Shown: in pieces, positions 25,972 to 35,507 of the stretch
Position numbering within the stretch: position 1 is the stretch's first letter
Layout: each line of letters begins with the position of its first letter
Assembly (NCBI RefSeq): GCF_000429345.1
Contig: NZ_AUBR01000008.1
Span: forward strand, 1-64,000
Source: Desulfovirgula thermocuniculi DSM 16036
Lineage (GTDB): Bacteria > Bacillota > Desulfotomaculia > Desulfotomaculales > Desulfovirgulaceae
Direction of reading: 5' to 3'
Length of the DNA stretch: 64,000 nt
Program-made: the position numbers and the translations under genes
The notes under the pieces: generated by a model
Database searches by the model: none
What the model saw: the letters and a program-made list of their open reading frames with translations, nothing else
What the model was told of the DNA's origin: nothing

Positions 25972-27261
25972 CTACCGGGAGATTTCGTTAAACCAAACGG
26001 TTGCTTGATGCTTGCCCTCCACACCCTCAAAGCCAGGGTAGGATTCCTTGATTACCGGCCGGATGACGTATTTCACCCTCCCCAGCGCCTCCAGATCCTC
26101 CCAGGGGTTGCCCTCCACGGCCAAAAGATAAGCCGGGCGGCCCGGCGCAAGGCGTCCCAGAAAGTGCTCCAGCCCCAGGACCTCCGCACCGCCTGCCGTG
26201 GCCGCCGTGAGGACGTCCGCGGGGGAGAGGCCGGCTTCCCGGTAGAGCAGGATCTCCTCGAGGAAACTCCGGCCGTGCGCCACGCCGGCGGCGCCGGCGT
26301 CCGTGCCCACCCCCAGCTTGACGCCCGCCTCGCGGGCCAGGGCGATCATCTCCAGCTGGCGGCTCACGGTGCGGGCGATGACCCCGCGCTCCCGCGGGCC
26401 GTGCTTTTCCCGCAGGCCCTCTTTTAGCTGCGCCGCCACCGGGATCACCGTGGGCACCCAGGCCACGCCCTTTTCGGCCATGCGCCAAAGCAGCTCCCGC
26501 GTGAGGAAGTAGCCGTGCTCCACGGAGTCCACCCCCGCTTCCACGGCCAGGCGCACCGCCTCCTCCCCGCTGGCGTGGGCCATGACCTTTAAGCCGTGGC
26601 GCCTGGCGCAGGTGACGATGCGCCTTAGCTCCTCCGGGCCGAACTGCGGCGGGCCCACCCGCCCGTACTCTTTAAAGCTGACGAGGCCCGAGACCAGCAC
26701 CTTGATTTGCCGCGCCCCTTCGCGGACCAGCGCGCCCACGGCTTCCTCCAGCTCCGCCGGTTCCAACCCCCTGCCCAGAAACGACCCGTATCCCCCTTTT
26801 TTGAAAAGGGCCCTCCCGCAAGCCACCACCAGCGGCCCCTCCAGATCCCCGCCAGCCACGCGGCGGGCGGCGGCCAGCCCCAGGCCCGCGGCATCGCCCC
26901 CGTCCCGCACGGCCAAAATGCCCCGCGCGGGGTAGGCGGCCAAGATCTGCGGCAGGCCTTCCCCATTTCCCAGGCCCAGGTGCACGTGGCAGTCCACCAG
27001 CCCCGGGAGCACGGTGCAGCCGGGGAGCTCTAAAACGGACGGCTGCGCCCGGCAGGGGTGCGGGCAGGAGGTCCCGCCCAGGGGGCAGGGAGATGCCGGC
27101 GCGGGAGTGCTCTTCCCGGCGCGCGGGGGCGCCAGGGCCGCTACCCTCCCTCCCCGCAGGCAGATAAGGGCTCCCTCCTCCGGCGGTTCCTTTCCGCCCC
27201 GCCAGGTGAGGGAGGCTTTAATCACCAGCGTTTTTTCGGCGGTCAGGGTGGTCACCTGCAT
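25972..27261 (-). CDS. Amidohydrolase (imidazolonepropionase-like)
   Basis: The 429-residue protein carries the metal-dependent hydrolase pattern: GLVDCHVHLGLG with the HxH pair, IKVLVSG with the candidate metal-bridging Lys, MAHASGEEAV, SVEHGYFL and GVGTDAG. A small beta domain surrounds the TIM barrel. Substrate unknown; prolidase-type and cyclic imide relatives exist. It shares 44 bp with the end of the MFS gene, so the pair probably imports and processes one compound. Confidence 0.75.
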   Translation of the reverse strand: MQVTTLTAEKTLVIKASLTWRGGKEPPEEGALICLRGGRVAALAPPRAGKSTPAPASPCPLGGTSCPHPCRAQPSVLELPGCTVLPGLVDCHVHLGLGNGEGLPQILAAYPARGILAVRDGGDAAGLGLAAARRVAGGDLEGPLVVACGRALFKKGGYGSFLGRGLEPAELEEAVGALVREGARQIKVLVSGLVSFKEYGRVGPPQFGPEELRRIVTCARRHGLKVMAHASGEEAVRLAVEAGVDSVEHGYFLTRELLWRMAEKGVAWVPTVIPVAAQLKEGLREKHGPRERGVIARTVSRQLEMIALAREAGVKLGVGTDAGAAGVAHGRSFLEEILLYREAGLSPADVLTAATAGGAEVLGLEHFLGRLAPGRPAYLLAVEGNPWEDLEALGRVKYVIRPVIKESYPGFEGVEGKHQATVWFNEISR

Positions 27262-28612
27262 GGCTTTCTTGGTGCTCCCGCACTTGAGAGGATTTCAGGG
27301 GGGTACACGTCGGCGGGCAGGACGGGTCCCGCCCAAAATTTCCGGTTTGCCGGGGGGCCGGGTTGGTGGGGGATCCGGCCTTCAAGGCAGGCCTGCCCTT
27401 TTGCTCGCGGCGGTGGAGGTAAATCATGAAGCCTGCGCCGACCAGGGCCACCAGCCCCAGGGAGGAAAAGGCGGCCGCCCACCCCCGCGGCCCGGGGAAG
27501 AGGTCCAGGAGCAGCCCGAAGGCGGGGGGAGCGGCGGTGGCCAGGAGGTAGCCCGCCAGGGTCTGCCAGGCCATGAGACGCCCCAGGCGCTCCCGGGGCG
27601 AAACTTCCGCCAGGGCGGTGGAGAACACCGGCGAGTCCGCCGTCACCACCAGGCTGTAGAGCGCCCCCACGGCCAGGAGGAGCCACAGGGGGCCGCCGTA
27701 GAGCCAACCGAAGACCAGGGAGCAGGCGGCGCTGGCGCACAGCAGGGCCGCGGCGGTAACGGCGCGCCCCAGCCGGTCGGAGATCCAGCCGGCCAGGGCG
27801 GTGGAGGGGGCCCCGAGCAGCACCGAGAGGGCGGTCAGGCTGGCGGCCAGGGAATTGGCCCGGGCCGCGCGTTCCTGCAGCACGGCGGTCAGGAAGGGGG
27901 AAAGCCAGGAGCGCAAGCCGTACATTTCCCACATGTGCGCGGCGTAGGCGAAGATGATAAGAACGGCGGCCGGCGCGTGGGGCGGCACGGGCGGGACATG
28001 CGCAGCGGGGGAGCGGGGCGGAATGGGGGCAAAGACCTCCCCCGGCCTCCTCCAGAGCAGGAGCGAGAGGGCCGCCGCCGGGATGCCCGCCGCGGCCAGG
28101 GAGAGGTAAACGGGCCGCCAGGGCCACAGCGCGGTAAGCGCCCCGGTAAGGGCAAAGGAGAGGGAGGTGCCCAGGAGGTAGGAGGAGACGTATATGCCCA
28201 CCGCCCGCCCGCGCCGGGCGGGGGCCAGGGAGATGATCTTGATCCCGGGCATGTAGATCCCCCCCAGGCCGGCCCCTGCCAGGGCCCGCAGCAGCGTGCC
28301 CGAAACCAGGTCGCGCGCCAGGAGGGGGAAGAGGAAATGGGCGGCGGCGGAGAGCACCGCTCCCCCGGCCAGCGCGTAGCGGGCGTCGTAGCGGTCGGTG
28401 AGAGGCAGGGCCACCAGGGCGGCGGCAATATAGCCGGCCTGAAAGGCGGCCACCATCATCCCGGCGGAGGCGTGGGAGATACCCCACTCCTTCTCCACCA
28501 CCGGCAGCACGGCAGGAAGGCAGTAGGCCGGCAGCAGCACCAGGAGCTGGATGAAGGAAAGGGCGGCCACGGGGATGCTTTTCTCGCCTGCGGCAATCTT
28601 TGCTCTCTCCAT
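27218..28612 (-). CDS. Major facilitator superfamily transporter
   Basis: The 464-residue protein has about 12 hydrophobic helices. The intracellular signature RYDARYALAGGAVLS lies after helix 2, and DRLGRAVTAAALL marks the second half. The start MERAKIAAGEKS at 28612 is chosen over a long antisense-like extension to 28915. The last 45 residues are hydrophilic and overlap the amidohydrolase start. The pairing suggests uptake or export of the amidohydrolase substrate. Confidence 0.8.
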   Translation of the reverse strand: MERAKIAAGEKSIPVAALSFIQLLVLLPAYCLPAVLPVVEKEWGISHASAGMMVAAFQAGYIAAALVALPLTDRYDARYALAGGAVLSAAAHFLFPLLARDLVSGTLLRALAGAGLGGIYMPGIKIISLAPARRGRAVGIYVSSYLLGTSLSFALTGALTALWPWRPVYLSLAAAGIPAAALSLLLWRRPGEVFAPIPPRSPAAHVPPVPPHAPAAVLIIFAYAAHMWEMYGLRSWLSPFLTAVLQERAARANSLAASLTALSVLLGAPSTALAGWISDRLGRAVTAAALLCASAACSLVFGWLYGGPLWLLLAVGALYSLVVTADSPVFSTALAEVSPRERLGRLMAWQTLAGYLLATAAPPAFGLLLDLFPGPRGWAAAFSSLGLVALVGAGFMIYLHRREQKGRPALKAGSPTNPAPRQTGNFGRDPSCPPTCTPLKSSQVREHQESHAGDHPDRRKNAGD

Positions 28613-28847
28613 AATCCTGCCTATTCGCCGCCGCCGGCCCCGCTCCCTGCCGGAGGGGAGGGCAAATTGAGCATGAGCGGGGCGGCTTTGTTTGGGGAAG
28701 ACGAGATGCCTTGTCAAGAGCCTGGTGAAAGGCGTAAGCTCTCGGCGAAGAGCTTTTTTGATCTTGGCCCCGGAGGCGAGGTTAAGGTGAGGGCTTTTAA
28801 CGCAGGCGCGTGCGGGCGCGCAAATCATAAAAAGATAGCGTGAGCGC

Positions 28848-28876
28848 TTGTTTTCCCCTTGCCTCTGTGGTAAAAT
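28848..28876 (+). promoter_or_regulatory. Candidate promoter of the pantothenate operon
   Basis: TTGTTT (28848-28853) and TAAAAT (28871-28876) have 17-bp spacing. The predicted start is about 28883, just before the first pan-type hairpin. Confidence 0.5.
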
Positions 28877-28885
28877 GAAGCTGAC

Positions 28886-28987
28886 GCGGGTGGTATCTTT
28901 TTGAGAGAACCACACCGCTCCCTGCTAAAGTGCAGCAGCACAGCTAAACATAGCTTTTCCGCTTGGATCCGGAGAGGACCGAGACGG
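28886..28987 (+). promoter_or_regulatory. Tandem pan-motif RNA hairpins
   Basis: Hairpin 1 (28886-28918) pairs GCGG/CCGC, GTGGT/ACCAC and TCT/AGA with single bulged A at 28895 and 28914. Hairpin 2 (28959-28987) pairs CCG/CGG, CTTGG/CCGAG and TCC/GGA with bulged A at 28967 and 28984. Both place the two bulged adenosines five base pairs apart on opposite strands. The published pan motif is a stem-loop with two conserved bulged adenosines, often in tandem, upstream of pantothenate genes. The downstream operon carries panC and panD. A terminator follows, which suggests transcriptional control. Confidence 0.75.
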
Positions 28988-29000
28988 GCACGGGATAAGC

Positions 29001-29033
29001 AGGCCTTTCGGGCATTTCCGGAAGGCCTTTTTA
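29001..29033 (+). terminator. Terminator in the pantothenate operon leader
   Basis: AGGCCTT with an inner CGG/CCG pairs with AAGGCCT and runs into TTTTT, 20 bp before the first coding start. It lies directly after the two pan hairpins and may be the expression platform. Confidence 0.75.
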
Positions 29034-29052
29034 ATTTTGCGGGGTGAGAGAT

Positions 29053-29967
29053 ATGCCCAAGCCGGCCATAGCCGTCGTGGGCTGCGGGAAGGTGGGCAGC
29101 GCCCTGGCGCTGCTCCTGAAAGAGAGGGGCTACCCGGTGGCCGGGGTGGCCAGCAGGAGCTACGCCTCGGCCAAAAGGCTGGCCGAAGCCGCCGGCTGCC
29201 CCGCTTACGAGCGCCCGGAAGAGGCGGCCCGCGCGGCAGACCTGGTCTTCATCACCACGCCGGACCGCGAAATTGCCCCCGTGTCGCGGGCCATTGCCGA
29301 AAAGGGCGGCTTTAGGGCCGGCCAGGTGGTGGCCCACACCAGCGGCGCCCATCCCTCCGGGGAGCTGAAAGGCGCGCGGGAGGCCGGCGCCCTGGCGGTG
29401 TCCATCCACCCCCTGCAGTCCTTTGCCGACGTGGAAGCGGCCAGGCGGAACCTCCCCGGCTCGTACTTTGCCCTGGAGGGGGACGAGGAGGCCCTGCCCC
29501 TGGCGCGGCAGGTGGCGGAGGACCTGGGGGGGAAGCCCTTTGTCATCCGCGCGCAAGACAAAGTGCTCTACCACGCGGCGGCCTGCATCGCCTCCAACTA
29601 CCTGGTTTCCCTCATGCACCTGGCTGCCAACATATACGCGCGCTTCGGGCTTTCGCCGCGGGAGGCCTTTGAGGCGCTGTACCCCCTGGTGCAGGGCACC
29701 GTGAACAACATCCGCGCCCTGGGCCCGGCGCAGGCCCTCACCGGCCCCATTGCCAGGGGGGACGCGGGCACCGTGGCCGGCCACCTCGGGCCGCTGGAGG
29801 GGGTGGGGGACCTGGAGGCGCAGGTGTACCGCCTGCTGGGCCTGTACACCGTGCGCGTGGCCCTGGAAAAGGGCTCCATCGGGGAGGAGCAGGCAAGGGA
29901 ATTACGGAGGGTGCTGAAAGAAGGTGCCGGCAAGGAGGTGCCGACGTGGTTATCCTGCACACCGTAA
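29053..29967 (+). CDS. Rossmann-fold and DUF2520 dehydrogenase-like protein
   Basis: The 304-residue protein begins with the NAD(P)-binding pattern [18 protein letters not shown]. It continues [15 protein letters not shown] and ends in a helical DUF2520 domain ([19 protein letters not shown] and [18 protein letters not shown]). The fold resembles ketopantoate reductase and pyrroline-carboxylate reductase. First gene after the pan leader, overlapping panC by 22 bp, it may supply the ketopantoate reductase step, since panE and panB are not here. This is inference from context. Confidence 0.75.
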   Translation: MPKPAIAVVGCGKVGSALALLLKERGYPVAGVASRSYASAKRLAEAAGCPAYERPEEAARAADLVFITTPDREIAPVSRAIAEKGGFRAGQVVAHTSGAHPSGELKGAREAGALAVSIHPLQSFADVEAARRNLPGSYFALEGDEEALPLARQVAEDLGGKPFVIRAQDKVLYHAAACIASNYLVSLMHLAANIYARFGLSPREAFEALYPLVQGTVNNIRALGPAQALTGPIARGDAGTVAGHLGPLEGVGDLEAQVYRLLGLYTVRVALEKGSIGEEQARELRRVLKEGAGKEVPTWLSCTP

Positions 29968-30806
29968 AAGAGGTGCGCGATTTCGTGCGCCGGGCCCGCG
30001 CCGAGGGGAAGACCGTGGGCTTTGTGCCCACCATGGGCTACTTCCACGAAGGCCACCTGTCCCTCATGCGCCGCGCCCGGGAGGAGTGCGGCGTGGTGGT
30101 GGTGAGCATCTTCGTCAACCCCCTGCAGTTTGGCCCGCGGGAGGACTACCAGCGCTACCCGCGGGACTTCCAGCGGGACAGGGAGCTGGCCGAGGGCGCG
30201 GGCGTGGACGCCATCTTTTACCCCTCCGTGGAGGAGATGTACCCGCCGGGCTATGCCACCTACGTGGAGGTGCAGGGGATCACCGAGTGCCTCTGCGGGG
30301 TTTTCCGCCCGGGGCACTTCCGGGGCGTGACCACGGTGGTGGCCAAGCTCTTTAACATCGTGCAACCGGACAGGGCCTATTTCGGCCAGAAGGACGCCCA
30401 GCAGGCGCTGGTGATCAAGAAAATGGTGCGGGACCTCAACATGGACCTGGAGGTGGTGGTCCTGCCCACGGTGCGGGAAGAGGACGGCCTGGCCATGAGC
30501 TCCCGCAACGTGTACTTAAGCCCCCGGGAGAGGCAGCTGGCCGCCGCCATCCCCCGCAGCCTGCGGGCCGCCGAGGAGGTCTATAAGGCCGGCGAGCGGC
30601 AGGCGGAGAAGATCGTGGAGCTGGTGCGGGGCGTACTCGGGGAGTCGCCGGGGATAGAAATCGAGTACGTGGAGGTCAGGAGTCTGCCCAATTTAGAGCC
30701 CCTGGAGCGCGTGGAAGGGCCGGCCCTCCTGGCCCTGGCCGTGCGCATAGGTCCTGCCCGCCTGATCGACAACACCGTTTTGGGAGACGCCGCGGGGATA
30801 TTCTAG
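29946..30806 (+). CDS. panC: Pantothenate synthetase
   Basis: The 286-residue protein has [17 protein letters not shown] with the HxGH nucleotide motif, [26 protein letters not shown], and [11 protein letters not shown] (KMSKS equivalent). It joins pantoate and beta-alanine with ATP. The GTG start at 29946 overlaps the DUF2520 gene. It is followed 15 bp later by panD. Confidence 0.95.
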   Translation: MVILHTVKEVRDFVRRARAEGKTVGFVPTMGYFHEGHLSLMRRAREECGVVVVSIFVNPLQFGPREDYQRYPRDFQRDRELAEGAGVDAIFYPSVEEMYPPGYATYVEVQGITECLCGVFRPGHFRGVTTVVAKLFNIVQPDRAYFGQKDAQQALVIKKMVRDLNMDLEVVVLPTVREEDGLAMSSRNVYLSPRERQLAAAIPRSLRAAEEVYKAGERQAEKIVELVRGVLGESPGIEIEYVEVRSLPNLEPLERVEGPALLALAVRIGPARLIDNTVLGDAAGIF

Positions 30807-30821
30807 AGGGGGTGGGTTTGA

Positions 30822-31205
30822 GTGTTTATCACGCTTTTTAAGGCCAAGATCCACCGCGCCACGGTTACCGAGGCCAACCTGCACTACATGGGCAGCATTA
30901 CCATTGACGAGGCCCTTCTGGAGGCTTCCGGCATCCTGCCCCACGAGAAGGTGCAGCTGGTCAACCTGAACAACGGGGAGCGCTTTGAGACCTACGTCAT
31001 CAAGGGGCCGCGTAACTCCGGCACCATCTGCTTGAACGGCGCCGCGGCCCGGCTGGTGCAGCCCGGCGACAAGGTGATCATCATTGCCTACGCCCTCATG
31101 ACCCCCGCGGAGGCCGCCGACTTTTCCCCCACGGTGGTGCTGGTGGACGAGCACAACCGCGTGCTGGAGGTGCGGCGCGCCGAGGAGCACGGCCAGGCGG
31201 GGTAG
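30822..31205 (+). CDS. panD: Aspartate 1-decarboxylase
   Basis: The 127-residue proenzyme self-cleaves between Gly24 and Ser25 in HYMGSITID, giving the pyruvoyl group. [21 protein letters not shown] is the conserved C-terminal segment. It makes beta-alanine for PanC. The GTG start is preceded by GAGGGGGTGG. Last gene of the pantothenate operon. Confidence 0.95.
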   Translation: MFITLFKAKIHRATVTEANLHYMGSITIDEALLEASGILPHEKVQLVNLNNGERFETYVIKGPRNSGTICLNGAAARLVQPGDKVIIIAYALMTPAEAADFSPTVVLVDEHNRVLEVRRAEEHGQAG

Positions 31206-31255
31206 GGGCCCTTGCCCAGGCGCACGGGGGCCGGACCAAGTGCACAGGGGTTGCC

Positions 31256-31285
31256 TTGACAAGCAAAAAAAGCGGGGGGTAGAAT
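31256..31285 (+). promoter_or_regulatory. Sigma-A promoter of the nad operon
   Basis: TTGACA (31256-31261) and TAGAAT (31280-31285) have 18-bp spacing, 42 bp before nadA. Confidence 0.8.
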
Positions 31286-31326
31286 ATCCTCAATAAAGTC
31301 CGGCCCCGGGCATTCTGGAGGGAGCC

Positions 31327-32259
31327 ATGGAAGAAAAAGAAAGAGAGGAAAAGATCAGGCGCCTGACGGAGGAAATCAAACAACTGAAAAGGGAGCGCCG
31401 GGCGGTCATCCTGAGCCACGTCTACCAGCGCCCGGAGGTGCAGGAAGTGGCCGACTACGTAGGGGACTCCCTCGGCCTTTCCCAGCAGGCGGCCAAGACG
31501 GACGCCGAGGTGATCGTCTTCTGCGGCGTGCACTTCATGGCCGAGAGCGCGGCCATCCTCTCCCCGGATAAAATCGTTCTTTTGCCGGAGATCAAGGCCG
31601 GCTGCCCCATGGCCGACATGGTTACCGTGGAGGACCTGCGGGAGACCAAGAAGGAGATCCCCGGGGCCATTGTGGTGTGCTACGTGAACACCTCGGCGGC
31701 CGTCAAGGCGGAAAGCGACGTCTGCTGCACCAGCGCCAATGCCGTGAAGGTCGTTTCTTCCCTCCCTAAGGATCGGCCCATCCTCTTCATTCCCGACCAG
31801 AACCTGGGCCGCTACGTGGCCAAGAAGACGGGGAGGGACCTCATCCTCTGGGGCGGCTACTGCAGCACCCACGACAGGCTGACCAGGGAGGAAGTCCTGG
31901 AGGCCAAGAAGGCCCACCCCGGGGCCCTGGTGCTGGTGCACCCCGAGTGCCGCCCGGAGGTGGTGGAGCTGGCCGACGCGGTGGCCAGCACCACGGGCAT
32001 GATCCGCTACGCCCGGGAGAGCGAGGCCCGGGAGTTCATCATCGGCACCGAGGAGGGCATCCTCCACCAGTTCCGGAAGCAGTGCCCGGGCAAGAGCTTT
32101 TACCTGGCCTCCCCCAAGCTCATCTGCCCCAACATGAAGGCCACCACCCTGGAAAAGGTGCACCGCTCCCTGCTGACCCTGGAGCCGCGCGTCACCGTGC
32201 CGCCGGAGATCCGCGAGGGGGCCCTGCGCGCCCTTGCGCGCATGCTGGAGCTGAGCTGA
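31327..32259 (+). CDS. nadA: Quinolinate synthase A
   Basis: The 310-residue protein has three-domain NadA features: [62 protein letters not shown] and [10 protein letters not shown]. Three conserved cysteines bind the 4Fe-4S cluster. It condenses iminoaspartate with dihydroxyacetone phosphate. GGAGGGAGCC precedes the ATG. First of nadA-nadB-nadC. Confidence 0.95.
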   Translation: MEEKEREEKIRRLTEEIKQLKRERRAVILSHVYQRPEVQEVADYVGDSLGLSQQAAKTDAEVIVFCGVHFMAESAAILSPDKIVLLPEIKAGCPMADMVTVEDLRETKKEIPGAIVVCYVNTSAAVKAESDVCCTSANAVKVVSSLPKDRPILFIPDQNLGRYVAKKTGRDLILWGGYCSTHDRLTREEVLEAKKAHPGALVLVHPECRPEVVELADAVASTTGMIRYARESEAREFIIGTEEGILHQFRKQCPGKSFYLASPKLICPNMKATTLEKVHRSLLTLEPRVTVPPEIREGALRALARMLELS

Positions 32260-32278
32260 ACCCGGGAGGGGGTAAGGG

Positions 32279-33853
32279 GTGAGCGGGCGCTACCTGGTGA
32301 ACTTTGACAGCCGGCGGCTGCCCCAGGAGAGCTGGGACCTGGTGGTGCTTGGGAGCGGTATCGCCGGGCTTTACACAGCCCACGCCGCCGGCCGCCGCGG
32401 CTGGCGGGTGGTGGTGCTGACCAAGCACGGCGTGGAGGACAGCAGCACCGACCGGGCCCAGGGGGGGATTGCCGCCGCCCTGGGCAGCTCCGATTCGCCG
32501 GAGCTGCACTACCAGGACACCATTGCCGCCGGGGCGGGGCTCTGCGACCGGGACGCGGTGCGGGTGCTGGTGAACGAGGGGCCGGAGCGCGTCCGGGAGC
32601 TGATGGAGATGGGGGCGAGGTTTGACCGCGAGAACGGCAGGCTCGCCCTCACCCGGGAAGGGGCCCACAGCCGGCGGCGCATCCTGCACGCCGCCGGGGA
32701 CGCCACCGGGGCGGAGATCCAGCGGGTTCTCTCCCTGGCGGTGAGGCAACTCCCCGGCGTGGAGGTTAGGGAAAACCACTTTGCCGTGGACCTCCTGGTG
32801 CACGAGGGCAGGTGCTACGGCGTGCTGGCCCTGGCCGGCGAACGGCTAAAAGTATTCTGGGGCCGGGCGGTGGTGCTGGCTACCGGCGGGCTGGGCCAGC
32901 TTTTCGAGGTTAGCACCAACCCGGAGGTGGCCACGGGCGACGGCATGGCCATGGCCTACCGCGCGGGGGCAGAGCTCATGGACATGGAGTTCGTGCAGTT
33001 TCACCCCACCGTCCTGAGCCTGCCGGGGGCGCCCCCTTTTCTCATTTCCGAGGCCGTGCGGGGCGAGGGGGCTATCTTGCGCAACGCCCGCGGAGAGCGC
33101 TTTATGCCCCGTTACCACCGGCTGGCCGAGCTGGCGCCCCGGGACGTGGTGGTGAGGGCCATCCTGGCGGAGATGGAGCAGACGGGGGTCCCCCACGTCT
33201 ACCTCGACCTCTCCCACCTCGACCCGGAAGCGGTGCGCCAGCGCTTTCCCAACATCACCAGGACCTGCGCCGCCTACGGCCTGGACATCACCAAGGACCT
33301 CCTGCCGGTGGCCCCCGCCGCCCACTACATGATGGGGGGCGTGAAGACCAACCTCCACGGGGAGACGAGCATCGAAGGCCTGTACGCCTGCGGCGAGGTG
33401 GCCTGCCAGGGGGTGCACGGGGCAAACAGGCTGGCCAGCAACTCGCTTTTAGACGGTCTGGTCTTCGGCGGGCGCATCGTGGAGAGGGTGGCCGGGAGCC
33501 CCGCGGGGCCCGCGCGGCGGCCCGAGTTTTCCTGCCGGGAGCTGGAGGAGGCCCCGCCTTTGGACGTCGGGGACCTGCGCCGCCGCTTAAAGCGCGTCAT
33601 GTCCAGGCACGTGGGCCCCGTGCGCGACGCCCGGGGGCTGGAGGAGGCTCTCTCCTTTTTCGCGCAGTGGTCTTTCCTGGAGAAGCACCAGGCGGCGGGC
33701 GTGGAGGAAATGGAGCTGCGCAACATGCTCCTGGTCGGCCAACTGGTGGCCCAGGCGGCCCTTTTGCGCACGGAGAGTCGGGGAGGGCACTACCGCCTTG
33801 ATTACCCGGCGCCGCGGGACATATGGCTAAAGCACATTATCCTGCGCCGCTAA
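32279..33853 (+). CDS. nadB: L-aspartate oxidase
   Basis: The 524-residue flavoprotein has the FAD-binding motif LVVLGSGIAGLYTAHAAG, the STDRAQGGIAAAL signature, the catalytic-region HPTVLSLPGAPPFLISEAVRGEGAIL (read in two parts), and C-terminal SNSLLDGLVFGGRI. It oxidises aspartate to iminoaspartate for NadA, and in anaerobes can use fumarate. The GTG start follows nadA by 20 bp. Confidence 0.95.
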   Translation: MSGRYLVNFDSRRLPQESWDLVVLGSGIAGLYTAHAAGRRGWRVVVLTKHGVEDSSTDRAQGGIAAALGSSDSPELHYQDTIAAGAGLCDRDAVRVLVNEGPERVRELMEMGARFDRENGRLALTREGAHSRRRILHAAGDATGAEIQRVLSLAVRQLPGVEVRENHFAVDLLVHEGRCYGVLALAGERLKVFWGRAVVLATGGLGQLFEVSTNPEVATGDGMAMAYRAGAELMDMEFVQFHPTVLSLPGAPPFLISEAVRGEGAILRNARGERFMPRYHRLAELAPRDVVVRAILAEMEQTGVPHVYLDLSHLDPEAVRQRFPNITRTCAAYGLDITKDLLPVAPAAHYMMGGVKTNLHGETSIEGLYACGEVACQGVHGANRLASNSLLDGLVFGGRIVERVAGSPAGPARRPEFSCRELEEAPPLDVGDLRRRLKRVMSRHVGPVRDARGLEEALSFFAQWSFLEKHQAAGVEEMELRNMLLVGQLVAQAALLRTESRGGHYRLDYPAPRDIWLKHIILRR

Positions 33854-33885
33854 AAACCGCCATAAACATAAGGGGAGTTTAGCCC

Positions 33886-34734
33886 ATGCTCAACGTTATC
33901 CTGCTGGAAGAGCTCATCGACAGGGTTTTAAAAGAGGACATCGGCACGGGGGACATCACCACCAACAGCATTGTGCCTCCCGGGCACACCACCATCGGCT
34001 TCATCAGGGCCAAGGAGCCCGGCGTGGTGGCCGGCCTGCCGGTGGCCCAGGCGGTGTTCCGGCGCCTCTCCCCGGGCATCTCCTTCCAGCAGCGGGTGCG
34101 CGAGGGGGAGAGGGTGCAGGCCGGCCAGCTCCTGGCGCGGGTGGAGGGCGACGCGCGGGCCATATTGAGCGGCGAGCGGGTGGCCTTGAACTTCCTGCAG
34201 CGCATGTCGGGCATTGCCACCTACACCGCCCGGCTGGTGGACCTCATCCGCGGCTACAAGGCAAAGATCGTGGACACCCGCAAGACCACACCGGGCCTGC
34301 GTCTCCTGGAAAAGTACGCCGTGCGCGTGGGCGGAGGCCAGAACCACCGCTTCGGCCTCTTTGACGCCGTGTTAATTAAGGACAACCACATCAAGATTGC
34401 CGGCAGCATCACCCGGGCGGTGGAGCTGGCCAGGGCGAGCATCCCCCACACCATGAAGGTGGAGGTGGAGGTGGAGGACCTGGCCGGGGTGGAAGAGGCG
34501 CTGGCCGCCGGGGCGGACGTAATCATGCTGGACAACATGGACGTCCAGACAATCGCCAGGGCCGTGGAGATGGCCGCCGGGCGCGCCCTCCTGGAGGCCT
34601 CCGGCGGCATCACCGAGCAAAACATCGTGGAGGTGGCCAAAACGGGCGTGGACTTCATTTCCCTGGGCGCCCTCACCCACTCGGCCAGGGCCCTGGACAT
34701 CAGCCTGGACGTGGGGGAACTAAAGCCCCTGTAG
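33886..34734 (+). CDS. nadC: Nicotinate-nucleotide pyrophosphorylase (carboxylating)
   Basis: The 282-residue protein has LKEDIGTGDITTNSIVPPGH, FLQRMSGIATYTARLV, DTRKTTPGLRLLEKYAVRVG in the PRPP/quinolinate site, and ASGGITEQNIVEVAKTGVDF. It forms nicotinate mononucleotide from quinolinate. AGGGGAG lies before the ATG. Completes the de novo NAD pathway with nadA and nadB. Confidence 0.95.
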   Translation: MLNVILLEELIDRVLKEDIGTGDITTNSIVPPGHTTIGFIRAKEPGVVAGLPVAQAVFRRLSPGISFQQRVREGERVQAGQLLARVEGDARAILSGERVALNFLQRMSGIATYTARLVDLIRGYKAKIVDTRKTTPGLRLLEKYAVRVGGGQNHRFGLFDAVLIKDNHIKIAGSITRAVELARASIPHTMKVEVEVEDLAGVEEALAAGADVIMLDNMDVQTIARAVEMAAGRALLEASGGITEQNIVEVAKTGVDFISLGALTHSARALDISLDVGELKPL

Positions 34735-34762
34735 TATTTTGCGGAGCGGCGGTGGGCGGGCC

Positions 34763-35464
34763 GTGTACGAGCTGAAGCCGGTGAGGAACAAGAAAATTTA
34801 CGAGGAGATCGTCGAGCAGGTCAAGCAGCTGATTGCCGAAGGGGTGCTGGCTCCCGGCGACAAGCTGGTTTCGGAAAAGGAGCTGGCGGAAAAGCTCCAG
34901 GTAGGCCGCTCGGCGGTGCGGGAGGCCTTTCGCGCCCTGGAGGCCCTGGGCATCCTGGAGGTGAAGCCGGGCGAGGGGGCCTTCATCCGCCGCGTGGAGC
35001 CCCAGGCCTTTACGGAAATGCTGGCCCTGGCGCTCCTGATGGACAAAAACACCACGAAAGAGCTCATGGAGCTCCGCCGCATCCTGGAGGTGGAGTCCGC
35101 CGGCCTGGCCTCCTTAAGGCACACTCCCGAGGACCTGGCCAGGATGGAGGAGGCCCTGGCGGAAATGGAGGCGGACATTCGGGCCGGCAACCTGGGGGAA
35201 AAGGCCGACTGGAAGTTCCACTACGCCGTGGCCGTAGCCACCCACAACTCCCTGGTGGTGGAGCTCATGAACACCATTGCCGGCACCATGCAAAAGGTGC
35301 TGCGCAAGGCCCGCATGGAGCTCTACCGCACTCCCGGCACCCCGCAGCGCCTCTTAAACGAGCACCGCGCCATCTACCAGGCCATCCGGGAGGGCCGGGA
35401 CGGGGACGCCCGGCGGGCCATGTTTGAGCACCTGGACAAGGTGGAAAAGGGTCTCAAGGTGTAG
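34763..35464 (+). CDS. FadR-subfamily GntR transcriptional regulator
   Basis: The product is about 233 residues. The N-terminal winged helix contains LVSEKELAEKLQVGRSAVREAFRALEALG followed by EVKPGEGAFI. A helical FCD ligand-binding domain follows (LMELRRILEVESAGLA, FHYAVAVATHNSLVVELM). Relatives sense small organic acids. GTG 34763 and TTG 34739 are both possible starts. It lies 28 bp after nadC, but a role in NAD metabolism is not shown. Confidence 0.85.
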   Translation: MYELKPVRNKKIYEEIVEQVKQLIAEGVLAPGDKLVSEKELAEKLQVGRSAVREAFRALEALGILEVKPGEGAFIRRVEPQAFTEMLALALLMDKNTTKELMELRRILEVESAGLASLRHTPEDLARMEEALAEMEADIRAGNLGEKADWKFHYAVAVATHNSLVVELMNTIAGTMQKVLRKARMELYRTPGTPQRLLNEHRAIYQAIREGRDGDARRAMFEHLDKVEKGLKV

Positions 35465-35507
35465 GGCAGCAGGGCAGGCGTTTTTAAGAACTCTTGGCGG
35501 GAGGCTT

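Noticed and set aside
27014-28843. A 609-codon plus-strand frame
   Set aside because: It is antisense to the amidohydrolase and MFS genes, both of which have clear family motifs; its composition is Gly/Arg/Gln-rich noise.
28886-28987. T-box leader upstream of the pantothenate operon
   Set aside because: There is no T-box sequence and no specifier loop pattern; the two hairpins with bulged adenosines fit the pan motif better.
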